Of a stretch of DNA of 64,000 bases, positions 42,479 through 50,889 are shown piece by piece. The stretch covers positions 1 to 64,000 of the forward strand of contig JBDRHL010000115.1 in NCBI GenBank assembly GCA_043816955.1, in the 5' to 3' direction. How positions within the stretch are numbered: position 1 is the first letter of the stretch; each line of letters starts with the position of its first letter. A program made the translations under genes and the position numbers. The notes under the pieces are model-generated. The model was not told where the DNA came from, ran no database searches, and saw only the letters and a program-made list of their open reading frames with translations. Origin of the DNA: JBDRHL01 sp043816955. Lineage in GTDB: Bacteria; Planctomycetota; Phycisphaerae; Sedimentisphaerales; CAYZTY01.

Positions 42479-43438
42479 ATGGCGGTATTAGTAGGGATAG
42501 ATGAATCCGGCTACGGTCCGATACTCGGGCCTCTGGTAGTCTCCGCAACGGTATTTTCAGTGCCTGACAGCCTGCTCAGGCAGGATTTATGGCAGATTCT
42601 TTCTGACAGCGTCGCCAAAGACAAAAAGAACCTCTCAGGCCGTTTGCTTATCGCCGACAGCAAAAAGGCTTACAGCAGGTCAACCGGCATTGGCCATCTG
42701 CGCCGGACCGTCCTGGCTGTCGCTTCAATCCTGGGAAAAAACGTCAGTAGCGCTTCTGAACTGATAACAATGCTTTGCCCCGACTGCATGGAAAGGCTCC
42801 GGGCTTATCCGTGGTATCAGAACGTCCAGGAATTCCCGCTTTCTTCTGAGCAGGGCGATATCCCTATCGCAGCAGGCGTATTGAAACGCAACCTGTCCGC
42901 CGGTTCGATGGAACTGCTGGCGATTCGCACCGCGGTACTGGATGTTGGTTACTACAACAAAATGGTCGGGGCTGTCAGAAACAAGGCCGGCGTGCTTTTT
43001 ACAGCCGTCTCGAGCCTTGTAAAAGAATCTTTCGATAACTTTGGCGCCGAACCTATGCAGATAATTATTGATCGCCAGGGAGGACGCACCGACTATACCT
43101 CACTGCTGATGCGAATGTTTCCTGATATGTCATTAAAGGTCTTGCGACAGGACAGCACTGACAGCAGCTACGAGCTTTACACCACTGCCAGGACAGCCCG
43201 GGTGCACTTTGTAATTGATGCGGATGACAGATTTTTGCCGGTCGCTTTATCCTCGATGGTCAGCAAGTTTACCCGGGAATTGCTGGTTGAATGCATAAAC
43301 CGCTACTTCACGTCCCAATGTACCCATCTGAAGCCCACCGCCGGATACTGGAAGGATGGGAGCCGTTTTATCGCCGATCTCAAAAAGCATATTCCAGATG
43401 TCAAATATGACAGCAATCTTTTGATTCGAAGCCGATAA
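42479..43438 (+). CDS. RNase HII-like nuclease (divergent)
   Basis: The 319-residue protein begins VGIDESGYGPILGPLVVSA, matching the RNase HII active-site motif (Asp-Glu followed by GxGP(x)2GP). It also has LLIADSKKAYS (the DSK motif) and a third acidic site, IIIDRQGGRTDY. It is about 110 residues longer than standard RNase HII and has a specialised middle region with Cys residues. The catalytic acids look complete, so it may cleave RNA in RNA-DNA hybrids. Substrate is unproven. It is convergent with the dehydrogenase gene, 7 bp away. Confidence 0.75.
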   Translation: MAVLVGIDESGYGPILGPLVVSATVFSVPDSLLRQDLWQILSDSVAKDKKNLSGRLLIADSKKAYSRSTGIGHLRRTVLAVASILGKNVSSASELITMLCPDCMERLRAYPWYQNVQEFPLSSEQGDIPIAAGVLKRNLSAGSMELLAIRTAVLDVGYYNKMVGAVRNKAGVLFTAVSSLVKESFDNFGAEPMQIIIDRQGGRTDYTSLLMRMFPDMSLKVLRQDSTDSSYELYTTARTARVHFVIDADDRFLPVALSSMVSKFTRELLVECINRYFTSQCTHLKPTAGYWKDGSRFIADLKKHIPDVKYDSNLLIRSR

Positions 43439-43445
43439 GCATCCA

Positions 43446-44711
43446 TTATGGCAGCAGACCTCTGGCATATACGCCCTGAACGACTCTGCTGACAGCAATG
43501 TTCATGGCTGAGTCACGCATGCTCAATTTATTTTCACGCGAATATGTGTGCACCTCTTCAAACTTTTCTCTCATGCGCTTTCCGAGCCTCTCATTAACCA
43601 GTTCCAGCGTCATCTGTTCTCGCTGCGTCTCCTGAGTGTATTCAAGATAGGAAACAAACACACCGCCGGCGTTGCAGAGAATATCAGGTATGACAAAGAT
43701 CTTGCGCTTGTTCAGGATTTCATCAGCCGCCGGCGTTGTCGGTGAGTTTGCTGCCTCGGCGATGATCTTAGCCTTGATTTTCCCGGCATTTTCTGCGGTT
43801 ATTTGGGATTGTGTTGCTGCGGGTATCAGTATATCGCAATTACTCTGCAAAACTTCCTGATTTGTTGCTGGCAGGCCATCTGGGAATCCCTTTACCCCGC
43901 CGGTCGCTCTGACATGTTCAGCAAGAGCTTCTATATCAATACCGTCGTCGTTAATTACTCCGCCGGAAATGTCTGATACACCGATAACTGTGGTACCAAG
44001 CTTTGCGATTTCCACAGCAGCCACCGAACCCACGTTGCCGAAGCCCTGAATGGCGATACGGCAGTCTCCCTCCTTCAGGCCCATAGCATCACAGGCGGCG
44101 CTGATTGTGTAAACCACGCCCTTTCCCGTCGCTTCACGTCTGCCGACAATTCCCCCAAGGATAACGGGTTTACCGGTTACAAAACAGCCGTTTGTGATTG
44201 ATGTTCCATTAGAATAAGCAATACAGTCGCGAACGTGGCCCATATCCTCTTCGTTTGTTCCCATGTCCGGTGCGGGAATGTAAATCTCAGGCCCCATGTG
44301 ACGCCTTATTCCTCTCGTGAAAGAACGCATGATGATTTCTTTGGTATCCTGGGCAAGTCCCGCCGGGTCAAATTGAATACCCGATTTACCGCCTCCGAAC
44401 GGCACCCCAACAAGCGAAGTCTTCCATGTCATCTCCATCGCCAGACCTGTAATATCATCAATAGTCACAGACGACGCCATTCGTATGCCCCCTTTGGCCG
44501 GCCCCAGGGCATCATTGTGCCGAACCACAAAGGCCTTGATGTGGATAGTTCTGCCGTCTGAAAGAGCCGGGTTGATGGTGATCTCGATTTTCTCCTTGGG
44601 CTCCAGAATCCTTGCAAGAATCGCTGCATCAAGTGATAACCGCCTCGCCGTTTGCTGCAGATTGTACAAGGCTGTTTGAGCTATACTTTCGGTTTTTATT
44701 ATCTCGACCAT
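43446..44711 (-). CDS. gdhA: Glutamate dehydrogenase (Glu/Leu/Phe/Val dehydrogenase family)
   Basis: The 421-residue enzyme interconverts glutamate with 2-oxoglutarate and ammonia. The substrate lysine region is GPAKGGIRMA and MTWKTSLVGVPFGGGKSGI, the catalytic Asp region PAPDMGTNEEDMGHV, and the nucleotide site IAIQGFGNVGSVAAVEIAKL; EAANSPTTPAAD follows. Glutamate rather than leucine or valine is the likely substrate from length and the KGG motif, but this is not certain. The ~96-nt leader contains a strong hairpin (44771-44791). Confidence 0.92.
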   Translation of the reverse strand: MVEIIKTESIAQTALYNLQQTARRLSLDAAILARILEPKEKIEITINPALSDGRTIHIKAFVVRHNDALGPAKGGIRMASSVTIDDITGLAMEMTWKTSLVGVPFGGGKSGIQFDPAGLAQDTKEIIMRSFTRGIRRHMGPEIYIPAPDMGTNEEDMGHVRDCIAYSNGTSITNGCFVTGKPVILGGIVGRREATGKGVVYTISAACDAMGLKEGDCRIAIQGFGNVGSVAAVEIAKLGTTVIGVSDISGGVINDDGIDIEALAEHVRATGGVKGFPDGLPATNQEVLQSNCDILIPAATQSQITAENAGKIKAKIIAEAANSPTTPAADEILNKRKIFVIPDILCNAGGVFVSYLEYTQETQREQMTLELVNERLGKRMREKFEEVHTYSRENKLSMRDSAMNIAVSRVVQGVYARGLLP

Positions 44712-44770
44712 AATTCAACACCTGTAAAACTGTTCAGTATCTGTAATAATCCAAAACATACAATATTAAA

Positions 44771-44791
44771 CGGCGGCCGCACATGCCGCCG
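44771..44791 (-). other. GC hairpin in the gdhA leader
   Basis: CGGCGGC (44771-44777) and GCCGCCG (44785-44791) pair perfectly over a 7-nt loop. Read on the minus strand it lies between the predicted transcription start (~44807) and the gdhA ATG (44711), and is followed by TTTAATATT. It could be an attenuator or partial terminator. Confidence 0.45.
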
Positions 44792-44813
44792 CTGCTTCTT
44801 GTTGACTGGTAGT

Positions 44814-44841
44814 ATTCTCATATCTACACAAAACTTGTCAA
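44814..44841 (-). promoter_or_regulatory. Candidate gdhA promoter
   Basis: On the minus strand a perfect TTGACA (44841-44836) is followed after 16 bp by GAGAAT (44819-44814), a 4/6 match. Initiation near 44807 would give a ~96-nt leader. Confidence 0.5.
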
Positions 44842-44997
44842 GTCTTTTTTAATTCCCTGGTAAAATGGCTAAGGACTTCCATGGATTTGGGTGGACAGGA
44901 ACCAAAGAACCATGTAAACTGTCTCTTATTGGAAGATGGGCCTTGTGGATGAAAAACACTGATCCAGGCATAAAAAGCAAAGGCAGGATAAAAACAA

Positions 44998-45068
44998 TGG
45001 GGAATAGTGTAACGGTAGCACGACTGACTCTGGATCAGTTAGTCGGGGTTCGAATCCCTGTTCCCCAG
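44998..45068 (+). tRNA. tRNA-Gln (anticodon CTG)
   Basis: Acceptor arms TGGGGAA (44998-45004) and TTCCCCA (45061-45067) pair fully, with discriminator G 45068. The anticodon stem ACTGA/TCAGT encloses CTCTGGA, giving CTG. The T arm is GGGGTTCGAATCCCT. The unpaired-type D arm (AGTGTAACGGTAGCAC) is typical of tRNA-Gln. CCA is not encoded. The xthA gene ends 8 bp away on the other strand. Confidence 0.95.
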
Positions 45069-45075
45069 TTTTCTT

Positions 45076-45846
45076 CTACAGATCAAATTCAGCAACTATG
45101 AAAGTATGATCACTGGGTTTGATCGCCAGCCGGGGCCTTCTGTCTATGTAGCTCGATATGCTTTTTTGGGAAAGCACCTGCGTTGCCATGATGTGATCCA
45201 GCCGCCAGCCGAGATTACGCTCACAGCCATTGATAATCCGGTAGTCCCAGAACGTAAACTGGCCCTCTTCTTCGCAGTGGAGTCGAAAAATATCCACAAA
45301 ACCCCATCTCATAACCTCTCCCAGTGCCTTGTGCTCTGCAGGGTGAAAACATACACTGCCTGAGAGTTTGTCAGGATCATATACATCACGCGGCTCAGGG
45401 GCAACATTGAAATCGCCCATCCAGAGAACATAATCGCAAGGCTTGAATTTCTTCGCAAAATATGTCTTCAGTCTTTTGAACCACTGCAGCTTATATTCGA
45501 ATTTATCCGACTGAACGTCATAGCCCTGAGGAATATATGTGTTCACAACATTGATCCCTCCGATCGAAGCCTTTATCAAACGAGCCTCGTCTCTGGGTTC
45601 ATTCAGCAGGCCGTATTCCACATTAACGATTCTGTCTCTGCTGAAAATCGCCACGCCGTTATATTTCTTCTCACCTCTGAATACATAGTTGTAGCCGCTT
45701 TGCTCAAAAGCCTCGTGAGGAAAATCCTCATCCTGAACCTTGGTTTCCTGCACACAGAGAATATCCGGCTGGTTCTGATCCAGCCAGTCAAGAATTATGC
45801 CCACCCGTGACCGGAGCGAATTGGCATTAAAACTTGCCGCCTTCAT
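45076..45846 (-). CDS. xthA: Exodeoxyribonuclease III (AP endonuclease)
   Basis: The 256-residue Mg-dependent nuclease is of the EEP fold. Seen: SFNANSLRSRVG with the first metal Asn, CVQETKVQDEDF (catalytic Glu), NVVNTYIPQGYD (Tyr), WMGDFNVAPEPRDV (Asp/Asn pair), GWRLDHIMAT (Asp-His) and the final KPSDHTFIVAEF (His). All active-site motifs are intact. It cleaves at abasic sites in base-excision repair, as does nth elsewhere in the window. It is a single gene on the minus strand. Confidence 0.95.
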   Translation of the reverse strand: MKAASFNANSLRSRVGIILDWLDQNQPDILCVQETKVQDEDFPHEAFEQSGYNYVFRGEKKYNGVAIFSRDRIVNVEYGLLNEPRDEARLIKASIGGINVVNTYIPQGYDVQSDKFEYKLQWFKRLKTYFAKKFKPCDYVLWMGDFNVAPEPRDVYDPDKLSGSVCFHPAEHKALGEVMRWGFVDIFRLHCEEEGQFTFWDYRIINGCERNLGWRLDHIMATQVLSQKSISSYIDRRPRLAIKPSDHTFIVAEFDL

Positions 45847-46037
45847 ATCAGCTATGTCCCCATCGATTCAATGCCGCCAAAAATCCGGCTCAATAGATCA
45901 GTCACAAAAATTCGGTATTTCAGGGCTTGTAAAGCCCCGAACAAAAGCGTAGAATTCATACATTGATTCTAACTGATACCGTAAAACGGTCAACGCAAAA
46001 ACTCAGGCTGGGCCAAATCATATAAGGACGTGTGATT

Positions 46038-46172
46038 ATGGTTAACAAGGTTATTCTCCTGATTCTGTTGGCTATCTTTGCCATAGGCGTGGCTGGATGC
46101 CAGGCACTTCATGGGCTGGGAGGGGATATCCAATGGACAGGGGAAAAAATACAGGAAGCAACGACGCAATAA
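46038..46172 (+). CDS. Entericidin-like small lipoprotein
   Basis: The 44-residue product from ATG 46038 (AAGGA upstream) has a lipoprotein signal peptide (LILLAIFAIGVAGC) and the entericidin pattern after the Cys: ALHGLGGDIQWTGEKIQEA. Entericidins are envelope lipopeptides of the ecnA/ecnB type linked to stress-induced lysis; a planctomycete role is unknown. It converges with the glycosyltransferase gene. Confidence 0.75.
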   Translation: MVNKVILLILLAIFAIGVAGCQALHGLGGDIQWTGEKIQEATTQ

Positions 46173-46198
46173 TCCCCCTCTGCCGGGCAGTTACCAGT

Positions 46199-48562
46199 TT
46201 ACGTGAGTTTCTTAACTGCAGCTTTGCCGGCTGCCGTTTGCGTGGATATACTTTCGATCTGGGTCCGTATTTCCACCTGTCCTTTCAACGTTGTCTCCTC
46301 GACACCAGCTAGCCCATAGCGGCCCTTGTCCAAACCCGTGTAATCTCCCAAAACACACAGCACGGCAAGCAGAAAGCTCACTGTACTTTCGGCTCCCTGG
46401 TTGAGATTCGCACCGCCCGGTCCAAGCCCGTCACAGCATCCTTTCGTCTTGAAATCATAAAGCGGTATGTGCAGGTCATTGTCGCCGAGAAACCAGTCAA
46501 ACGCCTTCTTGCGAAGCACCAGGAACTCCCGATTATTCAATGCCTCATATGCGGCCCCCAACATCATCACAAGACTTGCAACCTCTATGGGCTGCTGATC
46601 AAATGCGGCGCGCTGGCCGCCTCTGGGGTACCAGCCGTTACAGCCGATGAAGCTGAAATGGTAACCGTTGAAAATGTTTTTGAGTAAAAAGTCACACGTG
46701 GTTTTGGCAACTTCAAGATATTTTTCTTCACCAAGCGTTAGAAATGCTGCAAACAACGCGCATGGCAGAATGGCATTATCGTAGGTAAGCTTGTTTTCAA
46801 ACCACTGCCAGTCTCCTGTGCTGTTGGTCTCATACAACCTGGTCAGGCTGTCGCCGCAATATATAAGCTGACGTTTGATAGCGCTTGCGCCGGGGAACTG
46901 CTTCAGATAGTCGCTCATTCCAACTATCGCATAAGCCATCCCGCGCGCGGACAGCGCCGCGGTATGGCCGACAGACCGGTCAAAAAAGTCCTTCATGACC
47001 GGCAGATATGACGCCGACGGAGGTTTGGCCATTACCGTCCCGAAGGCCCACAAGACCCGACCCATCGCATCATGGACAGGTTCGTTCTTCCGCCAACATC
47101 GGTCAAAATCCATAAAATTATGAATCGTGCCCTCACTTCGCTGAGAGTGACAGATAAATGAAAGATACGTGTCAAAAAGTCGCAGTGCCTCTGCATCGGC
47201 ATACTGATCATAATATCTGGCCATCGCAATTGCGGCACGGGCATTGTCATCCGTGCAGTACCCATGTCCACGATCCGGTATGGTGAACTTGGCATGCTGG
47301 AACAGCCCCGTGTCGTCGGTCAGTCTTAGCATATGGTCCAGACGCGGCTCTGGTACTTCATTTACCGAGACCGTCTCGTGGATACCTGCACTGAGAACAC
47401 CAGCCGGCGTTCCGCGGTATTTTGCGCTGAAAAGCTTCCAATACGCCTGACCTATTTTAGGCCAGGTTATAGCCCGCCCGAAATCATACGCCTTTCGTCT
47501 TTTTGAATAGAACAGGCTGCTATCGTCAAATAGTTCGATAATCGCTTCGGCAATATGTTTGGAGTCTCCAAACCGGACCAGCATACCCCGGCCTTCAGCC
47601 AGCAGTTCCTCGGCTGCCCAGTATGGTGTCGAGACCACTGCATTGCCTGCCCCCACCGCATAAGCCAGCGTTCCACTTGTCAACTGCTCACGCGCAAGGT
47701 AGGGTGTTACGTACAAGTCCGCGGCACAGAGAAAATTGTGCAGTTTCTCGTCTGTCACAAAACGGTTATGGAATATCACGTGATCCTGAAGCTTAAGGTC
47801 CTTAACCATTCGCTGAAGCATGAATCTGTAAGACTCACCGTCATGACGTATGACCTCCGGATGCGTCATGCCAAGAACTATGTAGAGCACCGAAGGATGG
47901 GCTGCAATTATCCTCGGCATGGCACTGAGCATAACTTCGATACCCTTGTTCTTGCTCAAAAGCCCGAATGTCAGTATGGTCTTACGGCCATCCATATTGA
48001 ACTGATGCTTGTAGTAGTTGCTGTCGACAAAAGGCAGATCCGGGATTCCATGCGGAATTAACTGGATTTTTTTCTTCGGCACTCCATATATGTTCTCGAG
48101 CATCGAAACGCCGCGCTTGTTCATCACAATTACTTTTTCAGAAAGCTCACAGACAGCGACCATGGACTTAAAGTAATCATCGCCGGGTTCAATTAAAATT
48201 GTATGAAGCGTTGTAACAATCGGGGCATTTAAGTTGCTCAGGAGCAAACCCAGATATGCCCCGCCGTCTCCGCCGAAAAGCCCGAACTCGTGCTGAACAC
48301 AAACAACGTCCACATGGCTGAAGTTAACAAAGTCGGCCGCACTTAGATAATCGTTCTTAACATTTGTGCGGATCTCGAATTTTACCGGCTCACTGAATCG
48401 GTACTGATTTGCCCCCTGCATGGCGACAACCAGCGGCTCAAATTCACCCCCTGCAGCCTTGGCGGTATTTGCTATCAAATCGGACGTAAAAGTAGCTATG
48501 CCACACTGCCGTGGTGGATAAGATGATATGAAGGCAACCTTCCTGGTTGAACATCTTGCCAT
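46199..48562 (-). CDS. Family-4 glycosyltransferase fused to an (alpha/alpha)-barrel-like glycosidase/phosphorylase-type domain
   Basis: The 787-residue protein has a GT-B glycosyltransferase half (~1-385: SSYPPRQCGIATFTSDLI, CVQHEFGLFGGDGG, IQLIPHGIPD, LTFGLLSKNKGIEVMLSAM, and the donor region AREQLTSGTLAYAVGAGNAV). A ~400-residue C-terminal half follows, with repeated helices (PDRGHGYCTDDNARAAIAMA, WFENKLTYDNAILPCALFA, EVASLVMMLGAAYEAL). That half resembles alpha/alpha toroid domains of glycan-active enzymes. The sugar donor and acceptor are not predictable. A very good promoter precedes it. It probably builds or remodels a cell-surface or storage glycan. Confidence 0.75.
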   Translation of the reverse strand: MARCSTRKVAFISSYPPRQCGIATFTSDLIANTAKAAGGEFEPLVVAMQGANQYRFSEPVKFEIRTNVKNDYLSAADFVNFSHVDVVCVQHEFGLFGGDGGAYLGLLLSNLNAPIVTTLHTILIEPGDDYFKSMVAVCELSEKVIVMNKRGVSMLENIYGVPKKKIQLIPHGIPDLPFVDSNYYKHQFNMDGRKTILTFGLLSKNKGIEVMLSAMPRIIAAHPSVLYIVLGMTHPEVIRHDGESYRFMLQRMVKDLKLQDHVIFHNRFVTDEKLHNFLCAADLYVTPYLAREQLTSGTLAYAVGAGNAVVSTPYWAAEELLAEGRGMLVRFGDSKHIAEAIIELFDDSSLFYSKRRKAYDFGRAITWPKIGQAYWKLFSAKYRGTPAGVLSAGIHETVSVNEVPEPRLDHMLRLTDDTGLFQHAKFTIPDRGHGYCTDDNARAAIAMARYYDQYADAEALRLFDTYLSFICHSQRSEGTIHNFMDFDRCWRKNEPVHDAMGRVLWAFGTVMAKPPSASYLPVMKDFFDRSVGHTAALSARGMAYAIVGMSDYLKQFPGASAIKRQLIYCGDSLTRLYETNSTGDWQWFENKLTYDNAILPCALFAAFLTLGEEKYLEVAKTTCDFLLKNIFNGYHFSFIGCNGWYPRGGQRAAFDQQPIEVASLVMMLGAAYEALNNREFLVLRKKAFDWFLGDNDLHIPLYDFKTKGCCDGLGPGGANLNQGAESTVSFLLAVLCVLGDYTGLDKGRYGLAGVEETTLKGQVEIRTQIESISTQTAAGKAAVKKLT

Positions 48563-48606
48563 TTCCTAAACCCATCTACTAACTGAGGTTGCACATAATT
48601 AAAAAC

Positions 48607-48635
48607 ATTCTATGACCAATTTATACCCCTGTCAA
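48607..48635 (-). promoter_or_regulatory. Strong promoter of the glycosyltransferase fusion gene
   Basis: On the minus strand a perfect TTGACA (48635-48630), a 17-bp spacer and TAGAAT (48612-48607) predict a start near 48600, ~38 nt before the ATG. Confidence 0.78.
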
Positions 48636-48656
48636 GCAAAAAAAAGACCGCCCCGA

Positions 48657-49220
48657 TTAATCAATGTCCTTAAACGCCGCCCCGAACACCTCTGCTGTGA
48701 AAAAGTACACCTCCGTCAATGGATCTTTCCATGCATTCGGCTCCATGTTCGCTTTGTGAAGGCAGCAGTATGAAAGAAACTCTTGTCTGCTCCAGCCCGT
48801 CTCCGTAGCAACCTGAGGCAAAAAGCATCCGCTGTTGTACCCCCGCTTGATATAAATTCCGTCAATACCTAACCTCAAACTCAATGGATCTTCCGTCCGC
48901 CGCAAAGGCGACAAAACCGAGATTTCGATATCAAGGCTGTCAAATTCATCCGCAGAAATCCTGTTCGCACTAAAACGCGGGTCCTCCGTCGCGGACGCTA
49001 TCGCCATCTCCGCAACAAGTTCAAGCAGCGGCTTGTCTGATGTGAACCGCCCTATGCACCCCCTAAGCTGATCGTCACTCTTCAGCGTTACGAAGCAACC
49101 GCAATGTGCCTGTAACTCGGGATCGTCACATTCCACCCTGCCTTTACCATGACCGGTTATCGCGCCGAGCACTGCGTCCCGGGCAACTTTCAACAGGATT
49201 TGTCTCTGCGAATCATTCAT
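48657..49220 (-). CDS. amrA: AMMECR1-domain protein (AmmeMemoRadiSam system protein A)
   Basis: The 187-residue protein has the AMMECR1 signatures QLRGCIGRFTSDKPLLEL (~residues 50-70), DPRFSANRIS, LDIEISVLSPLRR and GCFLPQVATETGWSRQEFL. In many bacteria it is encoded with a Memo-like protein and a radical-SAM protein (AmrB, AmrS); neither is in this window. Its biochemical activity is not established. ATG 49220 is three bases from the stop of the DedA-like gene, so the two genes are probably coupled. Confidence 0.85.
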   Translation of the reverse strand: MNDSQRQILLKVARDAVLGAITGHGKGRVECDDPELQAHCGCFVTLKSDDQLRGCIGRFTSDKPLLELVAEMAIASATEDPRFSANRISADEFDSLDIEISVLSPLRRTEDPLSLRLGIDGIYIKRGYNSGCFLPQVATETGWSRQEFLSYCCLHKANMEPNAWKDPLTEVYFFTAEVFGAAFKDID

Positions 49221-49222
49221 AA

Positions 49223-49870
49223 TCAATGCAATAATTTTAGCACCAGGAATCCACCTGCTAGCAATATCACAAAAGCGAGCGTAAGCCAGTTGAAGTATTT
49301 TTCAACAAATGGACGAATTGATTCACCCTGCCACCGAAACAACCCCGCTACGAGAAAAAACCTTGCGCTTCGACTTATCGCTGAAGCAATCAGAAAACCT
49401 GCAAAAGATATCTTCGCCACTCCTGCCGAGATCGTACACACCTTGTAAGGAAGCGGAGTAAACCCGCAGGTAAATACAATCCAGAAATCCCATTCATCGT
49501 AGCCTCTTTTGAATTTATCAAAATTCTCCTGCGTAAAACCCAACCCGCCAAAATGAGCAAAAACCCAATCTCCTATCTGATGCCACAGAAATATGCCTAT
49601 ACCATAACCCACTATCCCCCCCAGCACCGAAGCGATAGAACACGCTGTCGCAAACCGCCACCATTTCCGAGGCGCCCCAAGCGCCAAAGGCGCAAGCAGA
49701 ACATCAGGGGGAACAGGAAAAAAGCTTGACTCCGCAAAACTCAGAATAAACAAAGCCCGACTGCCGTGCCTCGTGTCGGCAAAGTGGATCACCCAGTCGT
49801 ACAATCGACGATGCCAGTGCCACCATGCAACACCGACCTGCTGATCACATCCTTTTTCACTGTCGATCAT
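49223..49870 (-). CDS. DedA/SNARE-associated (VTT-domain) membrane protein
   Basis: The 215-residue protein from ATG 49870 has about five hydrophobic segments and the VTT-domain features ESSFFPVPPDVLLAPLALG and a later GFTPLPYKVCTISAGVAKIS with SAISRSARFFLVAG. It belongs to the DedA/YqaA group of membrane proteins, some of which act as lipid (undecaprenyl-phosphate or phospholipid) translocases. That function is inferred from family work only. The earlier in-frame start would overlap ispE and is unlikely. Confidence 0.82.
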   Translation of the reverse strand: MIDSEKGCDQQVGVAWWHWHRRLYDWVIHFADTRHGSRALFILSFAESSFFPVPPDVLLAPLALGAPRKWWRFATACSIASVLGGIVGYGIGIFLWHQIGDWVFAHFGGLGFTQENFDKFKRGYDEWDFWIVFTCGFTPLPYKVCTISAGVAKISFAGFLIASAISRSARFFLVAGLFRWQGESIRPFVEKYFNWLTLAFVILLAGGFLVLKLLH

Positions 49871-49900
49871 TACCCTTAAACCCTCGCAATTTTCTGGTAA

Positions 49901-49929
49901 ACAATACCGCCGCTTGTTTATAATGTCAA
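49901..49929 (-). promoter_or_regulatory. Promoter of the dedA-like/amrA pair
   Basis: On the minus strand TTGACA (49929-49924), 17 bp and TATTGT (49906-49901) place a start near 49894, 24 nt before the ATG. On the plus strand a TATAAT (49919-49924) overlaps this -35 box just ahead of ispE, so the two divergent promoters may compete. Confidence 0.55.
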
Positions 49930-49932
49930 CGT

Positions 49933-50868
49933 ATGGATTCTTCGATAATGCCCGGATCAGATAGTATGAACTGCAAAGCACAGTTTGAAGAGGCGCAAGG
50001 GCGTTTGCTCGTCCGTGCCCCGGGGAAAATAAATCTTTCTCTGCTTATCGCAGGTAAAAGGCCCGATGGTTTTCATCAAATCGATACTATCATGGCCAAA
50101 ATAAACCTCTATGATGAGCTGATTTTTCAACGTTCGCAAAAACAAGGTATAAAATTGCACTGTACAGGCAGTTATTGGGCTCCCCCCGGCCCTGATAATC
50201 TCGTCTTCAAAGCCGTCCAATTGGCCTGCCGGATTGCACAAAAAAGGCCGCAAATCAAAATTACCTTGAAAAAAAACATGCCCGCCGGATCAGGCCTGGG
50301 CTCAGCCAGCAGCGATGCAGTAGCTGCACTATTGGCAATTAACCGCTTTGACAACCTTCAGTTATCACGCGAAAGCATTCTCGCTGCCGCAACACAACTA
50401 GGAAGCGATACCGCATTTTTCCTTTCAGGTCCCTTGGCCAGATGTACCGGCAGAGGTGAAAATGTACAAAGAATGGAGCAAAAGTTCAACTTTTCCGCAC
50501 TCCTTATCCTGCCAAACATAACTGTCTCTACAAAAAGAGCTTATGAAGAATACCGCCACGACCCAGACTATTTCAGAACAGTTGAAAAAAAAATTATTAA
50601 GCTAATTGAAAAAAACAGGATTGACCTGATTGCACAAATATGCGCAAATATGTTACAGCAGAGCTGTTTCCATTTGCACGAAGAACTCGTGCAATTGAGA
50701 CGAGACATTGAGAATTTGGGTATCAGCCCCCTCTGTCTCAGCGGCAGCGGAGCGGCTATGTTTTATATGCTCCGCGGCGATGACCTGAAAAACGCAAAGA
50801 ACTACCAGATAATTCTCGATCGCAAGATCGCTTGTAAAAGCGTTATTGTGAGCAACAATAGATGGTGA
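49933..50868 (+). CDS. ispE: 4-diphosphocytidyl-2-C-methyl-D-erythritol kinase
   Basis: The 311-residue GHMP kinase of the MEP isoprenoid pathway has the N-terminal APGKINLSLLIAGKRPDGFH, the ATP loop PAGSGLGSASSDAVAALLAI and the C-terminal LCLSGSGAAMF. All three are diagnostic. ATG 49933 lies only ~9 nt after a TATAAT-like box, so translation may start instead at an internal ATG (49948 or 49966); the homologous region begins after residue 20 in either case. It is followed by spoVG after 21 bp. Confidence 0.93.
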   Translation: MDSSIMPGSDSMNCKAQFEEAQGRLLVRAPGKINLSLLIAGKRPDGFHQIDTIMAKINLYDELIFQRSQKQGIKLHCTGSYWAPPGPDNLVFKAVQLACRIAQKRPQIKITLKKNMPAGSGLGSASSDAVAALLAINRFDNLQLSRESILAAATQLGSDTAFFLSGPLARCTGRGENVQRMEQKFNFSALLILPNITVSTKRAYEEYRHDPDYFRTVEKKIIKLIEKNRIDLIAQICANMLQQSCFHLHEELVQLRRDIENLGISPLCLSGSGAAMFYMLRGDDLKNAKNYQIILDRKIACKSVIVSNNRW

Positions 50869-50889
50869 ACCTTTACGTGAGGCACAAAA

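Noticed and set aside
45910..45941. Stem-loop GGGCTT-gta-AAGCCC between xthA and the entericidin-like gene
   Set aside because: No T-run on either side and it is not at a gene end, so I do not call it a terminator.
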